From Bacteroidota bacterium (GTDB lineage: Bacteria > Bacteroidota > Bacteroidia > AKYH767-A > 2013-40CM-41-45), in contig JADKKE010000021.1 in NCBI GenBank assembly GCA_016720655.1, positions 1-33,630 of the forward strand: a stretch of 33,630 nt of DNA, read 5' to 3'. How positions within the stretch are numbered: position 1 is the first letter of the stretch; each line of letters starts with the position of its first letter. Shown in pieces: positions 1-9,086 of this stretch. The notes under the pieces are model-generated. The model ran no database searches and was not told where the DNA came from. It saw only the letters and a program-made list of their open reading frames with translations. Both the position numbers and the translations under genes were made by a program.

Positions 1-1
1 A

Positions 2-26
2 TTCACACAACATTCCGCCCAGCAGC
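2..26 (+). repeat. Dispersed intergenic repeat, copy 1
   Basis: Carries the core TTCACACAACATTCC followed by GCCCAGCAGC. The same core with a similar GC-rich tail recurs elsewhere in the window (4258-4281 and 4299-4323 in inverse orientation, 5729-5755 direct, 12441-12470 inverse). All copies lie between genes. Function is unknown. Confidence 0.55.
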
Positions 27-125
27 GTCATATCGTGCGCCATTGAATACCGAACAGATAGCATTATGGAACCTCTTTGGAGAGCAGATTGAATTAATTC
101 TTATATTTATTAAAATTTTCTGTTC

Positions 126-1775
126 ATGAAAAATCTTCTCCACAAATTAAGAACCACTATAGTTTTAGTATTCATTATTTCTCAGTCAGCCTACACTCAA
201 ACACCTGTCAATGGTTATATTTCCAGCAACACCATTTGGAATCAGGCAGCAAGCCCATATATCGTGACAGGAAACATACTTGTATCTTATGGTTACAGGC
301 TAACCATTGATGCTGGTGTAGTTGTTAAGTTCGACAGGGATTGCGCAATACAGGTTGATGGAGAGATGATTGCTGTGGGCACAGAATTGAACAGAATTAC
401 ATTTACTTCCAACCAAACATCTCCTCTTGCTGGTGACTGGGCGAAAATTCAATTTTCTGATTCTTCTACCGACGCAGTTTTTGACACATCAGGAAACTAT
501 CTTTCAGGAAGCATATTGAAATTTTGCGACATTCAATACGCAGGAGGGTTAGGATATGGTGCCTTTCATAACATTGGCGCTTATCCATATTTCAATAATT
601 GTAAAATACTTGATTGTGAAAGTTCTGGTTTTTATATAATCGGAGGTGACCTCAATTCTTCTTCTTCCCCATTGTCTGTTATTGATTCCTGCTGTATAAG
701 AAATTGCCAAGACTATGGAATCTACAGCCACTATAACGAAGCAAGAATGTTTATCCAACACGATACCATTGAAAATTGCAAAGGTGGACTGCAATTTTCT
801 GGACTGGATCAACGTGCTTATTTCCAAAATTATATAGCATCAAATTATGGAGCAATAACATGTCGATTTTCTTCCACGTTTCTCATCAAAATTTCAGAAA
901 ACAATTTTGAAAATAACGAAGGCGATAATATCATCTCTCATTCCTCTTCCGGTTTTTCAGGCAATTTTTATGTTGATTGCAATCGCTTCATTAATAACCA
1001 TTCCACTTCTGATTTGTACAAAGCAAGCCATGCACACGGAAGCATTAGCAGTAATGTATTTGATGGCAATGAGTCCACGTATGGTTCAATAGTAGGACTC
1101 TCAAATGATGTCTCCGTGCATTTTATGATTACAAATAATATTTTCAGAAACAACAGAACCTCAAATGTTTCCTGCTTGTCTTTTAATCTTTCTCCTAATT
1201 TTATTTTTGAAAGCAATTCACTCCTTAACAACGAGGCACTTTACGCTGTCCGTTTAAGAAATTTTGGCGGAACCAACTTTCGAAACAATAATTTCGATAA
1301 CCCGAATTCTACCTACGAACTCTATAATATGAATGCATATGGCGAAGATAATATTGATGCAAGTAACAATTATTGGGGTAGTATTAATGCACAGCACATC
1401 GATACGGTAATTTATGATTTTTTTGACAATGCAAATCTTTCAGTAGCTTCCTTTACTCCATTTTTAACCAGCGCTGCTATAGTTGACACCTCATGTAATT
1501 CCATTCCATCCGGATTTGATTTTCCGCAAGCTGCGGGTCCGGAAGGCGTGATTTTTCCCAACCCGGCAATGTCGTATTGCAAGATTCAATTGACTAAGAT
1601 GATTGTTGATGGAAGTCTTGAAGTTTTTGATATACTTGGAAATAAAGTTCTCTATGAACACATGCGTTTCCAGTCAACTTTCGACATTAATCTTCAAAAG
1701 TTTATTGCCGGCCTATACATTGTGAAAATCACAGACGGTCAACGCAGTTTGAATCTAAAATTGGTAGTCAGGTAG
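126..1775 (+). CDS. Secreted right-handed beta-helix protein with T9SS sorting domain
   Basis: 549 aa. Residues 1-25 form a signal peptide (basic start, hydrophobic core, ending near AYTQ). Residues about 30-450 are a low-complexity Asn/Ser/Phe-rich array with recurring short turns such as NNIFRNN, NNFENNEG and SNNYWGS, the pattern of right-handed parallel beta-helix (pectate-lyase-like or NosD-like) proteins. The last 75 residues begin with a PNPA motif, followed by LEVFDILGNKV and AGLYIVKI, the hallmarks of a type A T9SS C-terminal domain. The inferred route is Sec export followed by T9SS secretion or surface anchoring. No catalytic residues of a polysaccharide lyase can be identified, so the substrate and any enzymatic activity are unknown. 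The ATG at 126 is directly followed by the signal peptide, which supports this start. The gene is convergent with the next one. Confidence 0.85.
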   Translation: MKNLLHKLRTTIVLVFIISQSAYTQTPVNGYISSNTIWNQAASPYIVTGNILVSYGYRLTIDAGVVVKFDRDCAIQVDGEMIAVGTELNRITFTSNQTSPLAGDWAKIQFSDSSTDAVFDTSGNYLSGSILKFCDIQYAGGLGYGAFHNIGAYPYFNNCKILDCESSGFYIIGGDLNSSSSPLSVIDSCCIRNCQDYGIYSHYNEARMFIQHDTIENCKGGLQFSGLDQRAYFQNYIASNYGAITCRFSSTFLIKISENNFENNEGDNIISHSSSGFSGNFYVDCNRFINNHSTSDLYKASHAHGSISSNVFDGNESTYGSIVGLSNDVSVHFMITNNIFRNNRTSNVSCLSFNLSPNFIFESNSLLNNEALYAVRLRNFGGTNFRNNNFDNPNSTYELYNMNAYGEDNIDASNNYWGSINAQHIDTVIYDFFDNANLSVASFTPFLTSAAIVDTSCNSIPSGFDFPQAAGPEGVIFPNPAMSYCKIQLTKMIVDGSLEVFDILGNKVLYEHMRFQSTFDINLQKFIAGLYIVKITDGQRSLNLKLVVR

Positions 1776-1998
1776 ATTCTTGAAGTCCTGAAATAAAAAT
1801 CAATTGAAGAAAGAAGTCCCTGTGCATCAGAAGGTCAGGAGATGTCATTGCGCTAGGCAATTCCGCTGCAGAAGCATTAACATTCGAACAGATTTTTACT
1901 TTTAAGAAATCATGTGCTGAATGAGCCATCCCACATCCTTTCTCACAACATGCCACCAATCATTACTACAGTAAACGATCAATTGCACACATGCCAAT

Positions 1999-4128
1999 TC
2001 ACTCCACCACTACCCTACAAACCTTTACCTCATTCGCCCTGTTAATTATCCTGCAAAAATAAACACCCGGAGAAAGAGATGACAGATTTATTGGTTCATT
2101 GGTGTTGACAGAAGCACGCATCACCATCCGGCCCTGACGATCATACACGAAGAGGATATTCGGATAATCTGTAGCTTTTAAATTCCCGATGTTTACGACA
2201 CCTGATGCCGGGTTTGGATATACCTGGACATAATTGTTCTGATCAGTTGGATTCATAATACTCAAAGGAATTGACGTTGTCCATACTCCACTTCCAAGAG
2301 TCGAAACAAATAATTGATCGTGTGAGATGGTTACGCCTGTGGCAACAAAGGGTGATGGACCACCGAAGGGTTGCCAGTTATTTCCGGAATCATATGAATA
2401 CAATACTCCCGCTTTGCCGCATGCTGCAATCCAGTCACTGCCTCTCGCAACAATGGAAGTTGGGTAGATCTTCGCACCGTTGATGCTCAAGGGGAGTCCG
2501 TTACATGCGGAAGCTGTCCAGGTAGCACCGGTATCGTTGCTGTAAAAAATTCCTAAGTAGCTTGAAACTACAACTGTATTGTTCAAGGTAAGCATGATGG
2601 GCTCATCGTATGTTGCAAACGGATCGAAACCTATACAGAAGAGGTATGTCCAGCTATGGTCATTTTGATCCAATCGGAAGATTGCTCCAAAATAATCATC
2701 AGCAAAGAATAAATGATTTGCATACGTACATAAACTTCCGCCGTTACTGCTGAAGCCGCATGCAGTTTGTTGCGGTGGATCAGGTACCAAAAGCCAGGTA
2801 TCGCCAAAATCGTCAGAGTAATATGTCGCCCCTGTGGAAGATGCAAATAGTCTATTGCCTTTTTTTGCCATATAAAAAACCATAGACGGTATTGTAAAAG
2901 TTGACCATGTTAGACCTCCGTCGAAACTTTTGTATACATCGAAGTTTGTTGCAAATAATGTATCCCCTATAATAATCTGAGGCGCTACAAAAAATCCCGG
3001 CGATGTTACAGCATCCCAGGTGCTTCCATCATTTGTAGTCTTAAATACATCAAAATAGTTCATACAGTAAATTACGGAGTCATTTGAAGATATACTTTTT
3101 ATTACAGAGCCTGTAATTGTATTTGGAATTGACGTGGCTGAATCGCTCGATGTATTATAAATTGAGAAGCCAATTCCATTCGTTACGAGCAAATTACTAT
3201 TGCCAAGGTCAATAGAATATTTGTATTGTAGAAAATAGGGATAAGTATTACCCGGCACAGAATCCCAACTGACTCCAAAATCAATTGTAAATTTTAAATA
3301 GGAAGATGCAGTCAGAAAACAGAAAACAGAATCTACGGCAATTGTGGAAAAATTTTGATGCGAATTGGTAGTTGTAATTGTGCTCCATGTTTGACCGTAA
3401 TCAACACTTTTGATGATGTCAATGTAACCGGGAGTAATGGAATCAGAACCAAAAAGTACAGAGTCTACTGCACATTTATCTCTCACACTATTTGCTGTAT
3501 CAGTCAGAATAAATGAAATCGTATCTAACCTGGAAAGATAAAAGAGATACTCAAAACTGCCATCTTCCATCATGAGAAACATGTAATTTTTACCAGTGAA
3601 TTTTAAATCAGCAAAATTTCCGGGAGGCAACTGAAGCGGGCTCCATGATAGTCCATAATCATACGTTACAGATGGACCATTATACACATCCACAGCAATG
3701 ACCTTAGCGAAGGCATCATGCAGAGTGGCAGGTATATCACCAAATATACTTAGCATAACCGGGTTGGTCCATGTAATTCCATTGTCAAAACTTGTGACAC
3801 TAAAGGTGGAGTCGTAATAATAGTCTTCGAGGAATCCGCTGCTAAAAAGCATGATGAGTGTGTCCCCTCTTGAATAGATGGACTGAATATTCTTGTTTTG
3901 AAATTGCGAATATTGCTGCCAGGTATATCCACTATCCGAACTAAAGTAAATTCCTTGTTGTGTCCCGCATACTACCACTGTATCATGCTGAATCATACAA
4001 TTTACGGTTACGCCAATTGGACCGTTTGTTTGTTGCCATTGAGCACTCGCGTTATTAAGAGAAAGGAACAAAATACATATCAACACAAATGCAATAGATT
4101 TGCAGACTTTGGACGAGAGCGTTTTCAT
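1999..4128 (-). CDS. Secreted BNR/sialidase-like beta-propeller protein with T9SS sorting domain
   Basis: 709 aa from the preferred ATG at 4128, which starts MKTLSSKVCKSIAFVLIC and gives a clean signal peptide ending NASAQ. The frame stays open to an upstream ATG at 4197, but that would bury the signal peptide behind 23 residues. The mature protein carries many blades with Asp-box-like motifs (SSDSGYTW, SFDNGITW, TTNDGSTW, YSDDFGDTW, YSNDTGATW, YSYDSGNNW). These are typical of BNR or photosystem-stability-factor-like propellers. The C-terminus (VYPNPASGVVNIG, then FVYDRQGRMV and SPGVYFCRI) is a type A T9SS sorting domain. Asp-boxes alone do not make it a sialidase, and I see no convincing catalytic arginine triad. 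It is probably an extracellular binding or structural protein. Confidence 0.85.
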   Translation of the reverse strand: MKTLSSKVCKSIAFVLICILFLSLNNASAQWQQTNGPIGVTVNCMIQHDTVVVCGTQQGIYFSSDSGYTWQQYSQFQNKNIQSIYSRGDTLIMLFSSGFLEDYYYDSTFSVTSFDNGITWTNPVMLSIFGDIPATLHDAFAKVIAVDVYNGPSVTYDYGLSWSPLQLPPGNFADLKFTGKNYMFLMMEDGSFEYLFYLSRLDTISFILTDTANSVRDKCAVDSVLFGSDSITPGYIDIIKSVDYGQTWSTITTTNSHQNFSTIAVDSVFCFLTASSYLKFTIDFGVSWDSVPGNTYPYFLQYKYSIDLGNSNLLVTNGIGFSIYNTSSDSATSIPNTITGSVIKSISSNDSVIYCMNYFDVFKTTNDGSTWDAVTSPGFFVAPQIIIGDTLFATNFDVYKSFDGGLTWSTFTIPSMVFYMAKKGNRLFASSTGATYYSDDFGDTWLLVPDPPQQTACGFSSNGGSLCTYANHLFFADDYFGAIFRLDQNDHSWTYLFCIGFDPFATYDEPIMLTLNNTVVVSSYLGIFYSNDTGATWTASACNGLPLSINGAKIYPTSIVARGSDWIAACGKAGVLYSYDSGNNWQPFGGPSPFVATGVTISHDQLFVSTLGSGVWTTSIPLSIMNPTDQNNYVQVYPNPASGVVNIGNLKATDYPNILFVYDRQGRMVMRASVNTNEPINLSSLSPGVYFCRIINRANEVKVCRVVVE

Positions 4129-4257
4129 GGCAGTTTTTAATTTAGCATAACCATTTGTTGTAAATCTATAATAAAAAATGATTAAAACAAGGGGCATTTA
4201 TATGAATGGAAAAAGGAATTAACTATTTGTGGGTTTGCATGAAATATTTCCACAGCA

Positions 4258-4323
4258 CCAGCTTGGGAATGTTGTGTGAATGATGATGTGATAGGAACAC
4301 TGCTCGGTGGAATTTTGTGTGAA
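4258..4323 (-). repeat. Dispersed intergenic repeat, two tandem copies
   Basis: On the minus strand, 4258-4281 reads ATTCACACAACATTCCCAAG and 4299-4323 reads TTCACACAAAATTCCACCGA, then GCAGT. Both match copy 1 over the 15-base core with zero or one mismatch, and the second also matches its tail. They lie upstream of the propeller gene that starts at 4128, so they could sit in its leader region, but no promoter is evident in them. Confidence 0.55.
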
Positions 4324-4645
4324 GGCATGTGTGCGAGGTAATTCAGCCGCGGAAGTGGGTGGCGATTCATAATTGACTTAATTTCGGAACAGTCAAGGCG
4401 GAACAAGGCATTACACATTTCCACTCAAACATTCCCAAAGCAAAAATGTTCACGGGTGGATAAGGTCGAAGTTTGTTGTGAAAGTTTTAATAGAATTTAG
4501 AAGTGTGCCCACACGTTGAGCGATTCATGGTGGATTAAAATCACACGGTTAGAATACAACGGATGGATATCCGTCGAAGCCTGCGAAAGTTTTGCAAAAT
4601 CATCACCCTTATGGGATTTTAAAAGTGCTGCATCCAGTAATCTAA

Positions 4646-4698
4646 CCCCGGGCACAGCGATCCCGCTTTTGCGGGAGAGCGGAGCACGGGAAGTGCGG
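4646..4698. repeat. REP-like GC-rich palindromic element
   Basis: The centre is a perfect hairpin CCCGC-TTTT-GCGGG (4662-4675). The flanks, CCCGGGCACAGCG on the left and AGCGGAGCACGGG on the right, are imperfectly complementary (about 9 of 13 pairs), giving a longer broken stem. The GC content contrasts sharply with the AT-rich surroundings. It resembles REP-type intergenic palindromes. There is no T-run after it, so a terminator is unlikely. Confidence 0.5.
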
Positions 4699-4814
4699 AA
4701 TTAAAATGAAAAATAGTATCGTTCCAAAAATAAATAATCCGCCAAGCATCTAAAGCCCTGCATTAAAATTATTTCAGCCTGTTCAGCGGAGGAAAAAATT
4801 CCGTTCTTTGCAGA

Positions 4815-5654
4815 ATGTCATTACAGATTGCATCGCTTAATTCGGGGAGTAATGGAAATTGCTATTATGTTGGAAATCACAACGAGGCTATTCTCATCGA
4901 TGCAGGCGTTTCCTGTAAAGAGACAGAGCAGCGCATGGAGCGATTGAATTTGTCGCTCGATAAAGTTAAAGCCGTTTTTATTTCTCATGAACACATCGAT
5001 CATATTCGTGGTGTAAATCAACTTTGTAAAAAATATTCTCTGCCTGTTTACATCAATCCGGGGACGTTTAAACATTCAGGGATTCGGATAGGCAAGGAAA
5101 ACGTTTATCATTTCAATCATCATGAGAAAATATCTTTCGGTGGTCTCACTGTTGTCCCCTTCAATAAACACCACGATGCGCAGGATCCTGTGAGTTTTAT
5201 TATTGAGCATGAGGGTATCAAAGCGGGCGTGATTACCGACATCGGACAAGTTTGCAAAACTGTTATTCATTATTTCAGGCAATGTCACGCATGTATTCTG
5301 GAGAGCAATTATGACGAACAGCTATTGCAGGAAGGCGGCTATCCCATGCGTTTGAAAAAACGTATCAGCGGTGGCAGAGGACATATTTCCAATATTCAGG
5401 CACTTGAGCTTTTCAAAAAACACAAAGCCGGATATATGAATCATTTATTGCTTGGCCATTTGTCGAAAATCAACAATCGTCCGGAATTGGTCGAACAACT
5501 GTATCAGTCTTTTCAGGATGATCTGACCATTGTGATCGCCTCCCGCGACAGAGAATCAAATCTTTTCGAAATTGACCATCCTGTGAGAGGCAAAATTATT
5601 CCTCTGTCCTTGAAAAAAGAATCAAAGCAATTGGATTTGTTTTATCAGGATTGA
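4815..5654 (+). CDS. MBL-fold metallo-hydrolase, YycJ/WalJ-like
   Basis: 279 aa, full length for the compact YycJ/WalJ branch of the metallo-beta-lactamase superfamily. Metal ligands are visible in order: HEHIDH at residues 58-63 (HxHxDH), the HHD segment near 119-121, TD at 141-142 and GHLS near 214-217. The N-terminal SLNSGSNGN and the late CHACILESNYDE are also family-typical. No signal peptide is present, so it is cytoplasmic. Relatives bind two metal ions and some are reported to be DNA exonucleases, or are encoded with the WalKR system in Firmicutes. No such partner is next to it here, so the substrate is inferred only at superfamily level. The gene stands alone between repeat-bearing intergenic regions. 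Confidence 0.9.
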   Translation: MSLQIASLNSGSNGNCYYVGNHNEAILIDAGVSCKETEQRMERLNLSLDKVKAVFISHEHIDHIRGVNQLCKKYSLPVYINPGTFKHSGIRIGKENVYHFNHHEKISFGGLTVVPFNKHHDAQDPVSFIIEHEGIKAGVITDIGQVCKTVIHYFRQCHACILESNYDEQLLQEGGYPMRLKKRISGGRGHISNIQALELFKKHKAGYMNHLLLGHLSKINNRPELVEQLYQSFQDDLTIVIASRDRESNLFEIDHPVRGKIIPLSLKKESKQLDLFYQD

Positions 5655-6057
5655 ATAAGGACAATTTCTGAGAGAAAGGCTGGTGAATTTTTTTTAAAAG
5701 CCAGGAAGGAATGAGCTATCACAAATGCAATCACACAACATTCCTCCCGGCATCTGAGGGCTCGTATATAAATTAATTTGAAAATGATATTTGCAGCTTT
5801 CTATCAAAGATAATTATTTACTATATTCGGAATGTCAAACACAATGGATTCAATCTTTTAAAAACCTGGATCAAGTTGCATGTTTGAAAAGCCTTGATCG
5901 GCGGATGCCGGTATGCAAGAATATCATACAGTTTAAGGGCCAGGTATTTTAGAAAATTCTTTGATCCGGTACAGACAATGGGAATATTACACTCTTGATT
6001 GAATGTTTTTGATCAGGTTTTTATATATTTAACGGCACATAAATCATTTTCAGAAAT
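5655..6057. other. Intergenic region, no gene seen
   Basis: 403 bp with no credible open frame on either strand. It contains one copy of the dispersed repeat at 5729-5755 and is otherwise AT-rich. A TATATTTA box at 6024-6031 lies upstream of the ATG at 6058 and vaguely resembles the Bacteroidota -7 element, but its spacing to the nearest TTTG is too short to call a promoter. Confidence 0.5.
5729..5755 (+). repeat. Dispersed intergenic repeat, copy at 5.7 kb
   Basis: Reads AATCACACAACATTCC followed by TCCCGGCA, matching copy 1 at the window start in both core and tail. It lies about 75 bp after the stop codon of the metallo-hydrolase. Confidence 0.55.
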
Positions 6058-7113
6058 ATGAATTATTTAAATGAATCCATAGACGTTTTAATTGGAATTG
6101 GCCCAACCTTCAAAGAAGAATACAATAAAAACAAAATCTTTATAGTTCAGGATTTACTTTTTGTTTCTCCAAATGCATTGTCAAAAAAAGTGAAAGAAAG
6201 TTTGAGCCTTTCTGAACTCATTCGATTTCGTTCCATGGCTTTACTTCTGGAATTAAAAAATACCACTCCTGCTCTTGTAGATATATTGGTACAAGCAAAA
6301 ATTGCCAAGCCCTCCGATTTGCGCCTGAAAACCTATTCTGAACTTCAGACTATCCTCTCTGCCGGTAATGAAGAACTCAGCTCAGATGCCATGGCCGAAA
6401 TGTTTGCATCTGCATTCGTATTGCATAATTCCGGATCACTTTCAGGCAAAGTCCTCTCTACAAATCAGGAGCCAATTGTGAATATTAAAGTCAAATGCGG
6501 CGAATCTACGAGCACTACCGACAGCAACGGAAGGTTCCGGATTTCCACAATTCGATCCTCCAACAATTTCACCCTTTGGATTTACAAGGATGGAGAAGTT
6601 CCCGTTCAATTCCCAAATCAACGCATTTTTCCACACGATCAGATTCAAAAACTGGTTAGCTATGTTTATCGCTCTGGTCCGCCTGAAAATTACTCCCAGG
6701 ATGAATTTTCTGGTCAAAGGATTTCCCCTCAAATGAAAAGGAAACATAAAACAGTATTTGTAAGTGAAAATCTGAGGCCTTTGGACTTTTTCATTGTCCA
6801 TGAAATAAAAGATGGTTTGGTCACACTGGTAAGTAAATTCAAGTCAGGAAATCAGGAAGAGATTACAATTTTAAAGTGGAAAATCCCGCTCGACAAATTC
6901 TCTGACTTACCAATGAAAGGCGATTATTTTAGAACCGACAACAAAGGTGTTTTGAAAAAAACCCGTTTCAACAGAAATAAATTCAAAATTACTATTGCTT
7001 TGAAAAAAACCATAGCAGAATTTTCTACCAGGGCAAAACCCGAAACAGCGATGGAACGTGAAACTTATATAAAAAACTTTAGGAATCGATTTCTTGAGAA
7101 TTCTAAACGATAA
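6058..7113 (+). CDS. Hypothetical protein: HhH/DUF4332-like N-terminus plus carboxypeptidase-regulatory-like domain
   Basis: 351 aa, no signal peptide. Residues about 5-45 contain IDVLIGIGPTFKEEY, then a short helix-turn-helix leading to VQDLLF. This is the GIGP...VxDLL pattern of helix-hairpin-helix repeats, and a second such unit follows around 75-105 (TPALVDILVQAKIAKPSDL), as in DUF4332-like proteins. Residues about 130-185 (LSGKVLSTNQEPIVNIKV and TDSNGRFRIS) look like a carboxypeptidase-regulatory-like (CarboxypepD_reg) beta-sandwich. The remaining ~160 residues are Lys/Arg-rich and not recognised. The stop is followed 4 bp later by the ATG of the next gene, so the two are very probably co-transcribed and perhaps partners. 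The overall function is unknown. Confidence 0.65.
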   Translation: MNYLNESIDVLIGIGPTFKEEYNKNKIFIVQDLLFVSPNALSKKVKESLSLSELIRFRSMALLLELKNTTPALVDILVQAKIAKPSDLRLKTYSELQTILSAGNEELSSDAMAEMFASAFVLHNSGSLSGKVLSTNQEPIVNIKVKCGESTSTTDSNGRFRISTIRSSNNFTLWIYKDGEVPVQFPNQRIFPHDQIQKLVSYVYRSGPPENYSQDEFSGQRISPQMKRKHKTVFVSENLRPLDFFIVHEIKDGLVTLVSKFKSGNQEEITILKWKIPLDKFSDLPMKGDYFRTDNKGVLKKTRFNRNKFKITIALKKTIAEFSTRAKPETAMERETYIKNFRNRFLENSKR

Positions 7114-7117
7114 GATT

Positions 7118-7573
7118 ATGGGCGAAGATCTTTATGATGAATATGAAGACATCGACACTGAAGATGGTGTGTATGTTTGGACCACAAACGGTGGTTGTCC
7201 GATTTGTGATGCACTCGAAGGTGAATACGATGAAGAGCCTACGCGACCGCATGAATTGTGTGATTGTGAAATTACATTTGTAAGAAATATTCTTTCAGGC
7301 GATGGTCCGAATTGCAGCGACGATATTGACATCGAAGTGCATGGTTCTGAACAGGAAATCAATATTAATGGCGATGATGTCAGGTTACAGTTTTCGTTCA
7401 CCATCACATGCTATGACGGATCCACTTATGATAAAGAAGTGGAATTGTTTATAAGCCTGGATGAATACGAGGCGGGATTTGATTCGTTTGAAGAATTTAT
7501 TGAAGAAGCCATGGAAGAAGCGCTGGAAGATGGATATGCAGAATGTGAATCTTGCCAGGAATTGTTCGTCTGA
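7118..7573 (+). CDS. Small acidic protein with phage-head-protein-like Cys/His motif
   Basis: 151 aa from the ATG at 7118. The frame can be extended to a TTG at 7094 that overlaps the previous gene, but the ATG just 4 bp after that gene's stop is the more natural start. The segment GGCPICDALEGEYDEE is followed by RPHELCDCEI. This matches the CPIC-x-LDG ... HPxCRC pattern at the C-terminus of Mu gpF / SPP1 gp7-type phage minor head proteins. The rest is very acidic, with a run of Glu-rich helix near residues 125-145, and it ends in a second CxxC (CESCQ). It may bind zinc through the Cys/His clusters. No other phage gene is nearby, so the role is unknown. Confidence 0.65.
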   Translation: MGEDLYDEYEDIDTEDGVYVWTTNGGCPICDALEGEYDEEPTRPHELCDCEITFVRNILSGDGPNCSDDIDIEVHGSEQEININGDDVRLQFSFTITCYDGSTYDKEVELFISLDEYEAGFDSFEEFIEEAMEEALEDGYAECESCQELFV

Positions 7574-7672
7574 CATTTTCTTCAATTGGAGTGAACATCC
7601 ATCGCGTCTTTTAAAATTATTTCCCGGACTATTTTTTTTCGAAAATTCATGCGCTGAGATATCCCGCCTTCA

Positions 7673-9070
7673 ATGAAAAAAGTATTTTTAGTTATCACGA
7701 TATTATTTTTTTCCCTTGATTCATTTTCCCAGTCACCTCAATTGTGGGGAATGACAGAGGTAGGTGGAACGAATGGTCGAGGAACAATTTTTAAAATTTA
7801 TGGCGATGGGACAGGATATCAGACCGCTTATTCATTCGATACATTAACAGGAGCTACACCGCAAGGTAATTTGGTTTTTTGTGAAGGGAAATTTTATGGG
7901 GTGACAATCGGTGGTGGACTTTGGAATCGTGGAGTTATCTTTTCGTTTGATCCGCAGCACTCCGTCTTTACGGATCTTTTTGATTTTGATAATACCACAG
8001 GATATCAAAATTTAGGAAGCCTTATCGTCGCTTCGAATAATGTATTGTATGGGATGAATAGCGCAGGCGGTATTTTTCTAAGAGGATCAATTTTTAGTTT
8101 TGACATCAACAGTTTACAATTTTCAATGGTTCATGAATTCATTAATTCCGATGGTTACTGGCCCACAGCGAATCTTGTGGAAGCAGATCAACAAACTTTA
8201 TACGGACTTACGGCTTTCGGTGGGACTTATGGTTTAGGGGTTTTGTTTAGTTTGAACACAACAAATAATAATTTGCTGAATCTCTACAGTTTTTCTCAAG
8301 GTACAGGCGGTGATCCACAGGGTGCTCTCATAAAGTCAGACAATGGAAAATTTTACGGCTTGACTTCTGGCGGAGGTCATGGAAATCATGGAGTATTGTA
8401 TAGCTATGATCCGGATTCGAATCTATACCTGCCTTTGCATTATTTTGACAGAATTAATGGACGTTTACCTTTAAACAGTCTGCTGAAAGCTGACAATGGC
8501 TTGTTCTATGGAGTGACTATGAGAGGTGGAATAAATGATTTGGGGATCCTGTTTAGTTTTGATCCTCTCACGAATACCTTTTTCAAATTGCTAGACTTTA
8601 ATGGGTTTAACGGAAAATATCCACGTTGTAATTTAATGCAGGCTAGTGACAGTATTGTTTATGGTCTAACCTACCAGGGTGGCATTCATAGTGGGGGGAC
8701 ACTATTTTCATATAATCCTTCAACTAATATTTTTTCCAAGATCATCGATATGGGTCAAACAAGTTACGGAGGACCAATTGGAAAATTACTTGAAGTAGAC
8801 TCAACACTTTATAATTACACAAATGATATCGATCGAAAGCAATTAATGTACATTTCACCAAACCCCGCTACTTCATCCTTAACAATTCATCTCGCAGAAG
8901 GATCCGGAGATTCAGAAATAACAATATTCACTGTCATGGGTAAAAAAGTTTACTCAACGCTTCTGAAAAATTGTAGCCTCAAATTAAATATAGATTTTGA
9001 TCCCGGAATTTATTTTGTGCGTGTAGAAACACGATTTGGAAGTGTAACACAAAAGTTAATGATTGATTAA
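7673..9070 (+). CDS. Secreted GloVer tandem-repeat propeller protein with T9SS sorting domain
   Basis: 465 aa. The signal peptide spans residues 1-19, ending FSQS. It is followed by about seven to eight repeats of roughly 50 aa built on the pattern xLYGxTxxGGxxxxGxxFSxxx (examples: FYGVTIGGGLWNRGVIFSF, LYGLTAFGGTYGLGVLFSL, FYGLTSGGGHGNHGVLYSY, VYGLTYQGGIHSGGTLFSY). This is the 'GloVer' tandem repeat family (TIGR03803-type), probably a beta-propeller. The C-terminal ~75 residues, starting YISPNPATSSLTIHL, with FTVMGKKVY and DPGIYFVRV, form a type A T9SS sorting domain. The protein is therefore secreted or surface-attached, with an unknown ligand. The start ATG is fixed by the signal peptide. 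Confidence 0.88.
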   Translation: MKKVFLVITILFFSLDSFSQSPQLWGMTEVGGTNGRGTIFKIYGDGTGYQTAYSFDTLTGATPQGNLVFCEGKFYGVTIGGGLWNRGVIFSFDPQHSVFTDLFDFDNTTGYQNLGSLIVASNNVLYGMNSAGGIFLRGSIFSFDINSLQFSMVHEFINSDGYWPTANLVEADQQTLYGLTAFGGTYGLGVLFSLNTTNNNLLNLYSFSQGTGGDPQGALIKSDNGKFYGLTSGGGHGNHGVLYSYDPDSNLYLPLHYFDRINGRLPLNSLLKADNGLFYGVTMRGGINDLGILFSFDPLTNTFFKLLDFNGFNGKYPRCNLMQASDSIVYGLTYQGGIHSGGTLFSYNPSTNIFSKIIDMGQTSYGGPIGKLLEVDSTLYNYTNDIDRKQLMYISPNPATSSLTIHLAEGSGDSEITIFTVMGKKVYSTLLKNCSLKLNIDFDPGIYFVRVETRFGSVTQKLMID

Positions 9071-9086
9071 TTTCTGGATCCCTGTT

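Larger units (their letters stand above)
4129..4814. other. Gene-free 686-bp intergenic region with repeats and palindromes
   Basis: This lies between the divergent starts at 4128 (minus) and 4815 (plus). It holds two copies of the dispersed repeat, a perfect small hairpin (ACGGAT-GGAT-ATCCGT, 4559-4574) and a GC-rich palindrome at about 4646-4698. A 62-codon open frame at 4516-4704 runs straight through both palindromes and starts with a non-ATG codon, so I do not regard it as a gene. Confidence 0.6.

Noticed and set aside
4516..4704. 62-codon plus-strand open frame before the metallo-hydrolase gene
   Set aside because: Non-ATG start, no domain or signal, and it reads through two palindromic elements. 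It is more likely repeat DNA.
6008..6031. Bacteroidota-type promoter (TTTG ... TAnnTTTG) before the gene at 6058
   Set aside because: The two boxes are only about 12 bp apart and the second lacks the final G. The usual spacing is nearer 19-20 bp.
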